Notes: generated by a model not told the origin, from the letters alone. DNA of 64,000 bases from Aminobacter sp. AP02 (GCF_003148805.1 NZ_QGGX01000009.1:124001-188000); one strand, 5' to 3'; positions 16,309-24,285 are shown, counted from the stretch's first letter. Translations and numbers: made by a program.

Positions 16309-17277
16309 ATGACCCGTACCATCGTCGCCTCGGCGACCCGCGAAATCGTCATCGGTTTCGACCAGCCCTTCTGCGTGATCGGCGAACGCATCAACCCGAC
16401 CGGCCGAAAGAAGCTGGCTGCGGAGATGGTCGCCGGCAATTTCGAGACCGTCATCAAGGACGCGTTGGAGCAAGCAGCTTGCGGCGCAACCATGCTTGAC
16501 ATCAATGCCGGCGTGACGGCGGTTGACCCGAATGCCACCGAGCCGGCGTTGCTGGTGCAGACGCTGGAAATCGTCCAGAACCTCGTCGACCTGCCATTGG
16601 CAATCGACAGTTCCGTGTCGGCTGCGATCGAAGCCGCGCTCAAGGTCGCCAAGGGCCGACCGCTGGTCAACTCCGTCACCGGCGAGGAAGAAAAGCTCGA
16701 GGCGATCCTGCCGCTGGTCAAGAAGTACAACGTGCCTGTGGTTGCCATCTCCAACGACGAGACCGGCATCTCGATGGATCCGGACGTCCGCTTCGCGGTT
16801 GCCAAGAAGATCGTCGAGCGTTGCGCCGACTTCGGCATTCCGTCCCACGACGTCGTCGTCGACCCTCTGGTCATGCCGATTGGCGCGCTCGGTGATGCCG
16901 GCCGGCAGGTTTTTGCGCTGCTGCGCCGCCTGCGCGAAGAGCTCAAGGTCAACACCACCTGCGGCCTGTCAAACATCTCGTTTGGTCTGCCCCACCGCCA
17001 CGGCATCAACGCCGCATTCATTCCGATGGTCATCGGCGCCGGCATGACCTCGGCGATCATGAACCCGGTGCGTCCTCAGGAAATGGAAGCGGTGCGCGGC
17101 GCCAACGTGCTGAACGGCACCGACGAGCACTGCACCAACTGGATCAAGACCTACAAGGACTACAAGCCTGCCGAAGGAGGCCACGCGGTGGCAGCACCCG
17201 TCGCCGTCAACGCCCCGGGCGACGCCGCCGGCGGCCGCCGCCGCGGTGGCCGCGAAGCCCGCATGGCAAGAGGATAG
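16309..17277 (+). CDS. Methyltetrahydrofolate:corrinoid methyltransferase (pterin-binding, MtgA/AcsE type)
   Basis: A 322-aa pterin-binding TIM-barrel protein. The N-terminal I-G-E-R-I-N-P-T-G-R-K-K motif, D-I-N-A-G near 65 and T-T-C-G-L-S-N-I-S-F-G near 223 match methyltransferases that move methyl between corrinoid protein and THF (MtgA, MtvA, AcsE, MetH middle domain). The C-terminal 30 residues are an Ala/Gly/Arg-rich tail ending G-G-R-E-A-R-M-A-R-G, not needed for the barrel. GGAGAGG precedes the ATG. It should take the methyl group from the corrinoid protein encoded at 10312. Confidence 0.92.
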   Translation: MTRTIVASATREIVIGFDQPFCVIGERINPTGRKKLAAEMVAGNFETVIKDALEQAACGATMLDINAGVTAVDPNATEPALLVQTLEIVQNLVDLPLAIDSSVSAAIEAALKVAKGRPLVNSVTGEEEKLEAILPLVKKYNVPVVAISNDETGISMDPDVRFAVAKKIVERCADFGIPSHDVVVDPLVMPIGALGDAGRQVFALLRRLREELKVNTTCGLSNISFGLPHRHGINAAFIPMVIGAGMTSAIMNPVRPQEMEAVRGANVLNGTDEHCTNWIKTYKDYKPAEGGHAVAAPVAVNAPGDAAGGRRRGGREARMARG

Positions 17278-17364
17278 CCAGCCAATCGTGAACAGGAACG
17301 CTGCGCATCATCCTGGTTGCGCTCCCGCTGCAGGGGAGCCACAGGGCGCGGCGTCCCGAAATTT

Positions 17365-17392
17365 ATCTTCTCACCGGCTGCGGGGAGAAGAT
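17365..17392. repeat. GAGAAG-type intergenic hairpin repeat
   Basis: ATCTTCTCACCG and CGGGGAGAAGAT form 12-bp arms with one mismatch around a GCTG loop. It is followed by ATGCCGGC. This looks like a short copy of the dispersed palindromic repeats common between genes in Rhizobiales. It lies in the 174-bp gap before the RACo gene. Confidence 0.55.
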
Positions 17393-17451
17393 GCCGGCGC
17401 GCGGAACGTGGACAACCCGATCGCGTGGCCGGTGCAGACTGGAGCATTGCC

Positions 17452-19560
17452 ATGAATTCGCCCGCCAACATCACCGACCCGCTTGTGCTGTTCATGCCTT
17501 CAGGCAAGCGCGGACGGTTCCCGGTGGGAACACCTGTGCTCGACGCGGCACGCACGCTCGGCGTCTATGTCGAAAGCGTGTGCGGCGGACGCGCCACCTG
17601 CGGCCGCTGTCAGGTCGAGGTGCAGGAAGGCAATTTCGCCAAGCACAAGATCATCTCGTCCAACGACCACATCTCGCCCAAGGGCCCCAAGGAAGAGCGC
17701 TACGAGCGGGTCCGCGGCTTGCCGGACGGCCGACGGCTTTCATGCTCGGCGACGATCCAGGGTGACCTCGTCATCGACGTGCCGCAGGACACCGTCATCA
17801 ACGCGCAGGTCGTGCGCAAGGCGGCCACCGACCGCGTCATAGAGCGCAACGCCGCCGTCCAGCTCTGCTATGTCGAGGTCGAAGAACCCGACATGCACAA
17901 GCCGCTCGGCGACCTAGACCGCCTGAAGGTCGCGCTCGAAAAGGACTGGGGCTGGAAAGACCTGCTGGTCGCGCCCCACCTGATCGCCCAGGTCCAGAAG
18001 ATCCTGCGCACCAAGCTGCCCGACCAGCCTGAGGTCACCCCGGGCAAATGGGGCGTGACTGCGGTGGTTCACCGCGACATGGATTCGTCACGACCCTTCA
18101 TCATCGGCCTGTTCCCCGGCTTGAAGAACGAGGCCTACGGCATCGCCTGCGACATCGGCTCGACCACCATCGCCATGCATCTTGTGTCGCTCCTGTCGGG
18201 CCGCATCGCCGCGTCTTCTGGCACGTCAAACCCGCAGATCCGCTTCGGCGAAGATCTGATGAGCCGCGTGTCCTACGTCATGATGAACCCCGACGGCCGC
18301 GAGGCCATGACCAAGGCCGTGCGCGAAGCGGTCAACACGCTGATCGGCAAAGTCTGCGATGAAGGCCAGGCCCATCGCGAGGATATCTTCGACTGCGTTT
18401 TTGTCGCCAACCCCATCATGCACCACTTGTTCCTCGGTATCGATCCGACAGAACTCGGCCAGGCGCCGTTTGCGCTCGCTGTCTCGGGCGCTCTGCAGTT
18501 CTGGGCGCATGAGATCGACATCGAGGTCAATCGCGGTGCGCGCCTCTACACGCTTCCTTGCATCGCCGGCCATGTCGGCGCAGACGCTGCCGGCGCCACG
18601 CTGTCCGAAGGTCCTTATCGCCAGGACAAGATGATGCTGCTGGTCGATGTCGGCACCAATGCCGAGATCATCCTGGGCAACAAGAACCGGGTCGTCGCCG
18701 CATCCTCCCCCACTGGCCCGGCCTTCGAAGGTGCCGAAATCTCCTCGGGTCAGCGCGCGGCCCCCGGCGCCATCGAGCGCGTGCGCATTGATCCCGAGAC
18801 CCTGGAACCGAAGTACCGCGTCATCGGCACCGACAAATGGTCTGATGAAGACGGCTTCGACGAAGCTTCCTGGACCACCGGCGTCACCGGCATTTGCGGC
18901 TCGGCGATCATCGAAGTCGTCGCCGAAATGTATCTCTCCGGCATCATCACCGAAGACGGCGTCATCGACGGTGCGCTCATGGAAAAGAGCCCGCGCATCA
19001 TCCAGAACGGCCGCACCTTCTCGTACCTGCTACGCGAAGGACGCCAAGGCGAGCCGCGAATTACCGTCACCCAAAATGACGTGCGTGCCATCCAGCTTGC
19101 CAAGGCAGCCCTTTATGCCGGCGTGAAGCTCCTGATGGAAAAGCAAGGGGTGGAAACGGTCGACACGATCCGCTTTGCCGGTGCATTCGGCTCGTTTATC
19201 GATCCGAAATACGCAATGGTCCTCGGCCTGATCCCGGATTGCGATCTCGACGAGGTCAAGGCTGTCGGCAATGCCGCCGGCACTGGCGCGCTGATGGCGC
19301 TGCTCAACCGCAACCATCGCCGCGAGATCGAAAACGAAGTCGGCCGCATCGAAAAGATCGAGACCGCGCTCGAACCGCATTTCCAGCAACTGTTCATCGA
19401 CGCCATGGCGCTGCCCAACAAGGTTGACCCGTTTCCGAAGTTGTCGGCTGTGGTCAAGCTGCCGCCGCGCAAGTCGACCAGCGGCGATGCCGATACCGCC
19501 GACGCCTCTCCGCGCCGGCGCTCGCGCGAGGAACGAGCGGCCCGCCGCTCCCGCGACTAA
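17452..19560 (+). CDS. RACo-type reductive activator of corrinoid proteins (2Fe-2S plus ASKHA ATPase)
   Basis: A 702-aa protein. The N-terminal plant-type [2Fe-2S] domain has C44-x5-C50-x2-C53 and C98. A linker and middle domain follow, then a C-terminal ASKHA ATPase (DUF4445 type) starting near residue 228 with A-C-D-I-G-S-T-T-I-A-M-H, and V-D-V-G-T-N-A-E near 398. RACo/RamA-type activators use ATP to return accidentally oxidised Co(II) corrinoid to Co(I). This would be essential in an aerobe. The C-terminus is an Arg-rich tail (S-P-R-R-R-S-R-E-E-R-A-A-R-R-S-R-D). GGAGC precedes the ATG. A strong terminator follows. Confidence 0.92.
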   Translation: MNSPANITDPLVLFMPSGKRGRFPVGTPVLDAARTLGVYVESVCGGRATCGRCQVEVQEGNFAKHKIISSNDHISPKGPKEERYERVRGLPDGRRLSCSATIQGDLVIDVPQDTVINAQVVRKAATDRVIERNAAVQLCYVEVEEPDMHKPLGDLDRLKVALEKDWGWKDLLVAPHLIAQVQKILRTKLPDQPEVTPGKWGVTAVVHRDMDSSRPFIIGLFPGLKNEAYGIACDIGSTTIAMHLVSLLSGRIAASSGTSNPQIRFGEDLMSRVSYVMMNPDGREAMTKAVREAVNTLIGKVCDEGQAHREDIFDCVFVANPIMHHLFLGIDPTELGQAPFALAVSGALQFWAHEIDIEVNRGARLYTLPCIAGHVGADAAGATLSEGPYRQDKMMLLVDVGTNAEIILGNKNRVVAASSPTGPAFEGAEISSGQRAAPGAIERVRIDPETLEPKYRVIGTDKWSDEDGFDEASWTTGVTGICGSAIIEVVAEMYLSGIITEDGVIDGALMEKSPRIIQNGRTFSYLLREGRQGEPRITVTQNDVRAIQLAKAALYAGVKLLMEKQGVETVDTIRFAGAFGSFIDPKYAMVLGLIPDCDLDEVKAVGNAAGTGALMALLNRNHRREIENEVGRIEKIETALEPHFQQLFIDAMALPNKVDPFPKLSAVVKLPPRKSTSGDADTADASPRRRSREERAARRSRD

Positions 19561-19585
19561 TCGAAACCTTCATTGCTGAACTCAC

Positions 19586-19624
19586 GCTTCGGCGAGGCAT
19601 TCCCTGTCTCGCCGAAGCTTTTTT
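19586..19624 (+). terminator. Strong intrinsic terminator after the RACo gene
   Basis: The 11-base arms GCTTCGGCGAG (19586-19596) and CTCGCCGAAGC (19608-19618) are followed by six T. It closes the methyltransferase-activator transcription unit. The rest of the 331-bp stretch up to 19891 holds no credible gene, only the conserved element at 19691-19729. Confidence 0.9.
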
Positions 19625-19690
19625 GTGTTACCATGCACGTATCGGGTGTGTTTCCGTTGCGCAACAATTCTATCGCAAATTGCAATTGAA

Positions 19691-19729
19691 GCGAAATCGA
19701 TACGAAACAAACTCGAACTAGCTTCTGCT
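19691..19729 (+). promoter_or_regulatory. Conserved upstream element, copy 1 (DUF1127 gene at 19892)
   Basis: About 40 bases align closely with 20121-20160: GCGA-A/T-ATCGA, then GAAACA, AAC-T/G, and the identical ending TAGCTTCTGCT. Both copies lie upstream of a DUF1127 gene and both genes share the leader CAGGAGACGACC before ATG. It is probably a duplicated promoter or regulator site. Confidence 0.5.
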
Positions 19730-19891
19730 CGTCAGCCGCCGCTGGAGGGTTCGCCTCCTCGTCGGCAACAGTGCGTGGCCGCGAAAGTCAGGAATGATTT
19801 TTGGAAAGGTTCAAGCACCGAATGAAAGCACTGCAGCCGTCGATGCATGTCCGATGGACGAGTGACGCTGTGGGACGAACAGGAGACGACC

Positions 19892-20068
19892 ATGTCGATC
19901 ATGAGCACGATCGGCCGCTACGGTGCGGCCATCCAGAAGGCACGTCGCGCATCGAAGTCGGAACGCATGCTCAACGGGCTGCCGCCTGAGATCCAGAGGG
20001 ATATCGGCTGGCCTGTTTCGGAAAGGCGAAATCAAATGATTTCCTTCCTCATGTCGCCCGACCGCTGA
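19892..20068 (+). CDS. DUF1127 small protein, 58 aa
   Basis: A small basic protein with the DUF1127 core S-E-R-M-L-N-G-L-P-P-E-I-Q-R-D-I-G-W-P near residues 28-47. The ATG at 19892 follows AGGAGACGACC. Related short Arg-rich proteins in Agrobacterium, Brucella and Rhodobacter act in stress, phosphate or RNA regulation. The exact role here is unknown. It is the first of four family members within 2.7 kb. Confidence 0.85.
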   Translation: MSIMSTIGRYGAAIQKARRASKSERMLNGLPPEIQRDIGWPVSERRNQMISFLMSPDR

Positions 20069-20120
20069 CGGCAATGAATGTTACAAAATCGCACGCAATC
20101 TGAAACACACGGATGCCTAA

Positions 20121-20160
20121 GCGATATCGAACTGAAACAGAAACGAGCGTAGCTTCTGCT
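20121..20160 (+). promoter_or_regulatory. Conserved upstream element, copy 2 (DUF1127 gene at 20221)
   Basis: Second copy of the element at 19691-19729, starting GCGATATCGA and ending in the same TAGCTTCTGCT, 61 bases before the ATG at 20221. Confidence 0.5.
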
Positions 20161-20220
20161 GGCCGGTGGCGCATCCAGTCTCGCGTGGCGTTGCCGGCCC
20201 GCTTCTCTCAGGAGACGACC

Positions 20221-20526
20221 ATGTCCATCATCGGAGAGTTCCATCAATTTGGCGCCGTACTGCGGCATGCCTGCCGCGACAGCCGCGTCGAGAAGATGAT
20301 GAATGGCTTGCCGCGCGAGTTGCAGGTTGAACTCGGCTGGTTCGACAGGCCCGCGTCGCCTGGGTCAGGCAGCACATCGGCTCAGCTCCACAAGTATGGC
20401 CGGGTGGCGATGCTGATCAACAAGCTGCCGCTCGATATCCAGATCGAACTCGGCTGGCCGGTCGGCCCTTTGGCGCCGGCGACAAACGTGATCGAATTTT
20501 CAAGGCAGAAAGCGCGTTGCGCATGA
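20221..20526 (+). CDS. DUF1127-like protein with two copies of the core, 101 aa
   Basis: The first core, M-M-N-G-L-P-R-E-L-Q-V-E-L-G-W, lies near residues 23-37. A second, L-I-N-K-L-P-L-D-I-Q-I-E-L-G-W, lies near 65-80. This looks like an internal duplication or fusion of two DUF1127 units, about twice the usual length. The leader before the ATG is identical to that of the 19892 gene, and the upstream 40-bp element is shared. Confidence 0.82.
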   Translation: MSIIGEFHQFGAVLRHACRDSRVEKMMNGLPRELQVELGWFDRPASPGSGSTSAQLHKYGRVAMLINKLPLDIQIELGWPVGPLAPATNVIEFSRQKARCA

Positions 20527-20639
20527 CCTTCGCCGAAAAGGTCCGCCTGCTGAGCTTTCGCCGACGCAGCGCCGGTCGGTTGGATAAGACTGACCGGCGC
20601 GCGCGTTCGATCCTGACGTGGTCGCCGCGCGCGAACTGA
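20523..20639 (+). CDS. Possible 38-aa basic peptide overlapping the previous gene
   Basis: The ATG at 20523 overlaps the preceding stop as ATGA. It reads M-T-F-A-E-K-V-R-L-L-S-F-R-R-R and ends S-P-R-A-N. It is very Arg-rich like its neighbours but lacks the DUF1127 core. A GC-rich hairpin (arms GCGCCGGTC 20569-20577 and GACCGGCGC 20592-20600) lies inside it, which could instead be the 3' end of the upstream mRNA. Confidence 0.3.
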   Translation: MTFAEKVRLLSFRRRSAGRLDKTDRRARSILTWSPRAN

Positions 20640-20680
20640 GCCTTAAAATCAGAACTAACTGAAGACTGAAGGAAGGCAAG

Positions 20681-20863
20681 ATGCCTCTCTTTGATGATCT
20701 TGGACGTATCGGCGCCCGCTACAAGCTCGCGCGGCGTGCCCGCCAGACAGCTCGCATACTCAACGCACTACCGCCGGAGATCCAGCGTGATCTCGACTGG
20801 AATCCGCCACCATCGATGATGGCCAAAGTCTATCGCTCGATAGCCACTTCCGTGCGTCGCTGA
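20681..20863 (+). CDS. DUF1127 small protein, 60 aa
   Basis: The core A-R-I-L-N-A-L-P-P-E-I-Q-R-D-L-D-W lies near residues 24-40, after an Arg/Ala-rich helix. GAAGGAAGGCAAG precedes the ATG. It is the same family as 19892 and 22391, but its upstream region differs from the duplicated element. Confidence 0.83.
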   Translation: MPLFDDLGRIGARYKLARRARQTARILNALPPEIQRDLDWNPPPSMMAKVYRSIATSVRR

Positions 20864-20941
20864 CCCAGCTCAATCATTTCACTCCAATACACGCCAAACG
20901 ACGAGTATGATTTCCAGGATCGTTTTCACTGGAGATGTGCC

Positions 20942-21247
20942 ATGGCTGCCTATCTCGTTGCAGACGTCGATGTGACCGACGCGGTCGCTTTTGAACAATA
21001 CAGGCGTGAAGTTCCTGCCACCGAAGTGAGGTTTGGCGGCCGATATCTCGGACGTGGCGGCCTGACCAAGGTGCTGGAGGGCGATTGGGAGCCGCATCGC
21101 CTCGTCATCATCGAATTCCCTGACAGGGACTCGTTGATGGGCTGGTACCAGTCGCCCGAGTACGCCCCGCTCAGGGCACTGCGAGAAAGCTGCGCCAGGA
21201 CACGGATCATCGCCCTTGAGGGTGTGCCGGTCAGTTCACCGGTTTAA
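20942..21247 (+). CDS. DUF1330 domain-containing protein
   Basis: A 101-aa dimeric alpha/beta-barrel-type protein of the DUF1330 family: Y-L-V-A-D-V-D-V-T-D at the N-terminus, F-G-G-R-Y-L-G-R-G-G, and F-P-D-R-D-S-L-M-G-W-Y-Q-S-P-E-Y near residue 60. The enzymatic role is unknown. CACTGGAG precedes the ATG. It is convergent with the LysR gene, 17 bases apart. Confidence 0.88.
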   Translation: MAAYLVADVDVTDAVAFEQYRREVPATEVRFGGRYLGRGGLTKVLEGDWEPHRLVIIEFPDRDSLMGWYQSPEYAPLRALRESCARTRIIALEGVPVSSPV

Positions 21248-21264
21248 CGTGCCGAGGCGCTTCG

Positions 21265-22164
21265 TCAGAACTTGCCCGTCAGATTGAAGGTCTCGAATGC
21301 CGCACGGATGTGCTCGGCAGCCGCCTTGACCGGTGCACTCGCCTCGGGCGCCACGATCATCGCCAGGCTGTAGTTGCCGATCTCGGGCATTCCATCCTTG
21401 GGGCCAAGTTCGACCAATTCATCGCCGAGGAATGACTTCGGCAACGGCGCGACGGCGAGATCGGACAGGATGGCCGCCCGCTGGCCGGCCGTATGCGCAC
21501 TCATATAGGCGACGCGGTAGTTGCGGCCGTCGCGACCGAGCGCTTCGAGCGCCCCTGCCCGCCAGGCGCAGCCCTCTTCCCAGAGCGAGACCGGCAACGG
21601 CTCGCGCATATGCGCGCAGCCGCCTTGGGCGCCGGCCCAAACGATCGGTTCGGTCAACAGCACCTCGGCTCCTGCCGCATTGGCCTTGCAGGCATTGGTG
21701 AGCAAGGTGATGTCAAGCGCGCGGTCGTCCATGCGACGCCTGAGATTGCTGCTCTGGTCAATCACGACGTCGACCGCGATGGAGGGGTGTGTCTGGGCAA
21801 AACGCTTGAGCACGTGGGGCAGGACCCGCTCGCCAAAGTCGTCGGGCGAACCGAGCCGAACCACGCCGACAATGTCAGGAATGATGAACTTCGAAACAGC
21901 CTCACGATTGATGGCAAGCATGCGGCGGGCATAGCCCAGCAGCATCTCGCCATCAGTAGTCAGCGTCACCGAACGCGCGTCGCGCAGGAAAACCGAGCGG
22001 CCAAGAATGTCCTCGAGCTTCTTGATCTGCATCGATACGGCCGAGGGCGTGCGGAACACGGCATTGGCCGCCGTGGTGAAGCTGCCGGTCTCGGCAATCG
22101 CCACGAAGGTACGGAGCACATCGAGATCGAGCAGTGGCAGCGGATGATTGAGCGGCGCGTTCAT
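21265..22164 (-). CDS. LysR-family transcriptional regulator (LrhA/VtlR-like)
   Basis: A 299-aa protein. The winged HTH is at residues 10-70 (L-D-V-L-R-T-F-V-A-I-A-E-T-G-S-F-T-T-A-A) and the substrate-binding domain follows from about 95. The HTH resembles the LrhA/VtlR group. In Brucella, VtlR activates an AbcR sRNA and three DUF1127 genes. The four DUF1127 genes flanking this gene make the same link plausible, but I could not identify an AbcR-like sRNA. Confidence 0.9.
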   Translation of the reverse strand: MNAPLNHPLPLLDLDVLRTFVAIAETGSFTTAANAVFRTPSAVSMQIKKLEDILGRSVFLRDARSVTLTTDGEMLLGYARRMLAINREAVSKFIIPDIVGVVRLGSPDDFGERVLPHVLKRFAQTHPSIAVDVVIDQSSNLRRRMDDRALDITLLTNACKANAAGAEVLLTEPIVWAGAQGGCAHMREPLPVSLWEEGCAWRAGALEALGRDGRNYRVAYMSAHTAGQRAAILSDLAVAPLPKSFLGDELVELGPKDGMPEIGNYSLAMIVAPEASAPVKAAAEHIRAAFETFNLTGKF

Positions 22165-22390
22165 GATCGCAGTCCTTCAATTTTTCTGATCGAACACATC
22201 ATTTCATTTCGATTGATTGAACCTCATTCATAAGAGATAGTCAACTCCATCGAAGCAGCGGCCACTGGCCCGCGTCGAATGTGCCCGGAATTAGAAGCGC
22301 GAGATTGCGCGAAAGGGTTGAAACCAGCGGTGCCCACCGGGCGAGCACCTCAGGCGGGCCTTGAACAGGCCGGCAGGAAAGGAAACCGCA

Positions 22391-22570
22391 ATGTCCATTC
22401 TTTCGTCGATCGGCCGCATCGCCAGCCAGCTTAATGCAGCCCACACCCGCTATCGCAGCGCACGCTCGATCAGTTCGCTGCCGCTCGAACTCCAGAAGGA
22501 TATCGGCTGGCCCGAGACTTTCGACTCCAAGACAGGCTATCGCCGTGGCCATGGAGGCGACGCGGTCTGA
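22391..22570 (+). CDS. DUF1127 small protein, 59 aa
   Basis: It begins M-S-I-L-S-S-I-G-R-I-A and has the core S-L-P-L-E-L-Q-K-D-I-G-W-P near residue 33. AGGAAAGGAAACCGCA precedes the ATG. It lies across from the LysR regulator and is probably divergently transcribed, with the region 22165-22390 shared as promoter. Confidence 0.83.
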   Translation: MSILSSIGRIASQLNAAHTRYRSARSISSLPLELQKDIGWPETFDSKTGYRRGHGGDAV

Positions 22571-22579
22571 GGTGGATGA

Positions 22580-22612
22580 GGACCTGCCGAACGCGTCAGC
22601 GAAGGCAGGTCC
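22580..22612 (+). terminator. Hairpin after the 22391 gene
   Basis: The nine-base arms GGACCTGCC (22580-22588) and GGCAGGTCC (22604-22612) lie ten bases past the stop. There is no U run. The 323-bp stretch 22571-22893 contains nothing else that I can support. Confidence 0.5.
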
Positions 22613-22893
22613 CATGCCTTGAGCCAACACAGCTATGCGACAGGCGCACACCCATCCGCACCAGGATGCATGGCCTCCACACCATCGGCCAACAGACTGT
22701 AAATTCAGCAGATTTTGCGATCGACAGTACAACGGCCAATGACCACGGCGGACCATGTCGCTTTTAAGGTGCAGCGCTTCGCTTTTGCAGCATACGGAAC
22801 CTCGGCCAAACCCTATATGCGCATTGTCAAACGAGCTGCCCCACTCCAGAACGCGAAGGCACCCCGTGTAACTACGATGCATGGAGACGTGTC

Positions 22894-23034
22894 ATGAAGA
22901 TTTTCGCTCGCCTGTTCAAAATCCGTCGCCATACCTCGCTGTCGACAGCGATAGAGCGCCAGCGCCTCGCCAAGACGATGCCCGGCCAGACGGGGGCCTT
23001 GGCTGCCAACCGCCTCGGCATGCTCGTCGGCTAA
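22894..23034 (+). CDS. Possible 46-aa basic peptide
   Basis: The ATG at 22894 follows ATGGAGACGTGTC. The peptide reads M-K-I-F-A-R-L-F-K-I-R-R-H-T-S and ends R-L-G-M-L-V-G. It is basic and amphipathic, similar in size to its DUF1127 neighbours but without their core. A candidate hairpin follows at 23070-23100. I do not recognise the family. Confidence 0.45.
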   Translation: MKIFARLFKIRRHTSLSTAIERQRLAKTMPGQTGALAANRLGMLVG

Positions 23035-23069
23035 GCCCGGACAATCCACCGTTGCATGGACCGAACTCG

Positions 23070-23100
23070 GCCGGCCTCCGGCCAGGAGCCGAGGGCCGGC
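23070..23100 (+). terminator. Weak terminator-like hairpin
   Basis: GCCGGCC (23070-23076) pairs with GGCCGGC (23094-23100), followed by TTGCTTT. It lies 36 bases past the stop of the possible peptide gene at 22894. Confidence 0.35.
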
Positions 23101-23149
23101 TTGCTTTGGGGTAACGCGCCGTCCTCAAAGCGGCTACCTCAAGCAGGCA

Positions 23150-23173
23150 TGTCGCAAATTTAATTTTAGCGAC
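23150..23173. promoter_or_regulatory. TGTCGCAAA motif with inverted GCGAC upstream of the GlxA-type regulator gene
   Basis: TGTCGCAAA (23150-23158) is followed 13 bases after the GTCGC by GCGAC (23169-23173), about 100 bases before the regulator start. It shares the motif with the mttB, metVF and 25702 dehydrogenase promoters, consistent with autoregulation. Confidence 0.5.
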
Positions 23174-23268
23174 GCCTGCAACCCCATTGACAGCAAGGGA
23201 ATTTGCTGTTGACGCTGTGCTATTCGCGACATCGAGTTCGCGTCGTTTCCGGCCAGCGCGAGGGTTCC

Positions 23269-24270
23269 TTGAACGCCATCAGACATCCGATCAAACGATC
23301 GCTTGTGTTCTTCCTTGTACCCGACTTCACCATGGTTGCCTTTGCAACCGCCCTCGACCCTCTACGCATCGCCAATCGCATGCTCGGCTACGAGGCTTAC
23401 AAATGGCGCCTCGCCAGCATCGACGGCAAGGCGGTGCGCGCCTCCAACAGCGTCGAATGTGCCGTCAACACCTCGCTCGAGGACGAACGCAAGAAGATGG
23501 CCGGGCCGGAACGGCCTTCGATGGTCATCGTCTGCACCGGCATCAATGTCGAGACCTACACCAACAAGTCCGTCTTCGCCTGGCTGCGCGAGGAATATAA
23601 TCGCGGCGTCGCCGTTGGCGGCTTGTGCACCGGAGCCTATGTGCTTGCCAATGCCGGCCTGCTGTCCAACAAGCGCTGCGCCATTCATTGGGAAAACCTG
23701 CCGGGCTTTGCCGAAGCGTTCCCCAAGGCAAACGTCTACGCCGATCTCTTCGAGGTCGACCAGAACGTCTATACCTGCGCCGGCGGCACTGCTGCCCTCG
23801 ACATGATGCTGAAACTGATCGGCGACGATTTCGACGACAATCTCGTCAACCGCATCTGCGAACAGGTACTGACCGACCGCGTGCGCAGCCCGACCGACCG
23901 CCAACGCCTGCCGTTGCGTGCGCGCCTGGGCGTCCAGAACTCAAAGGTTCTGACGATCATCGAACTGATGGAAGCGAACTTGTCGGAGCCGTTGTCGCTG
24001 ATCGAGATCGCCGACCATGTCGGCCTCTCGCGCCGGCAAATCGAGCGCCTCTTCCGCACCGAGATGGGGCGCTCCCCTGCCCGCTATTATCTCGAGATTC
24101 GGCTCGACCGCGCCCGCCACTTGCTGATCCAGTCGTCGATGCCGGTTGTCGAGGTCGCGGTGGCTTGCGGCTTCGTGTCGGCCTCGCATTTTTCCAAATG
24201 CTATCGCGAGCTCTATGCCCGCTCGCCACAGCAGGAGCGTATCGACCGCAAGCAGCTTATCGCTGCTTGA
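23269..24270 (+). CDS. GlxA-family AraC-type regulator (GbdR/CdhR/SouR-like)
   Basis: A 333-aa protein. The N-terminal DJ-1/PfpI-like amidotransferase-fold domain (about 10-180) contains G-G-L-C-T-G-A-Y-V-L-A. The C-terminal AraC double HTH (about 230-325) contains E-I-A-D-H-V-G-L-S-R-R-Q-I-E-R-L-F and V-A-C-G-F-V-S-A-S-H-F-S-K-C. The subfamily includes GbdR, CdhR and SouR, activators of glycine betaine, carnitine and sarcosine catabolism, which fits the surrounding demethylation genes. I chose the TTG at 23269 after GAGGG; the frame is open from TTG 23203. TGTCGC-type sites lie in several promoters in this window. Confidence 0.9.
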   Translation: MNAIRHPIKRSLVFFLVPDFTMVAFATALDPLRIANRMLGYEAYKWRLASIDGKAVRASNSVECAVNTSLEDERKKMAGPERPSMVIVCTGINVETYTNKSVFAWLREEYNRGVAVGGLCTGAYVLANAGLLSNKRCAIHWENLPGFAEAFPKANVYADLFEVDQNVYTCAGGTAALDMMLKLIGDDFDDNLVNRICEQVLTDRVRSPTDRQRLPLRARLGVQNSKVLTIIELMEANLSEPLSLIEIADHVGLSRRQIERLFRTEMGRSPARYYLEIRLDRARHLLIQSSMPVVEVAVACGFVSASHFSKCYRELYARSPQQERIDRKQLIAA

Positions 24271-24285
24271 GGTCGGCCAGAACAT

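Noticed and set aside
15088-16848. A 586-codon antisense frame over the MetF-like and methyltransferase genes
   Set aside because: Shadow of two well-supported plus-strand genes.
22241-22882. A 213-codon minus-strand frame over the DUF1127 gene at 22391
   Set aside because: It has no recognisable domain and overlaps a clear DUF1127 gene with a good ribosome-binding site.
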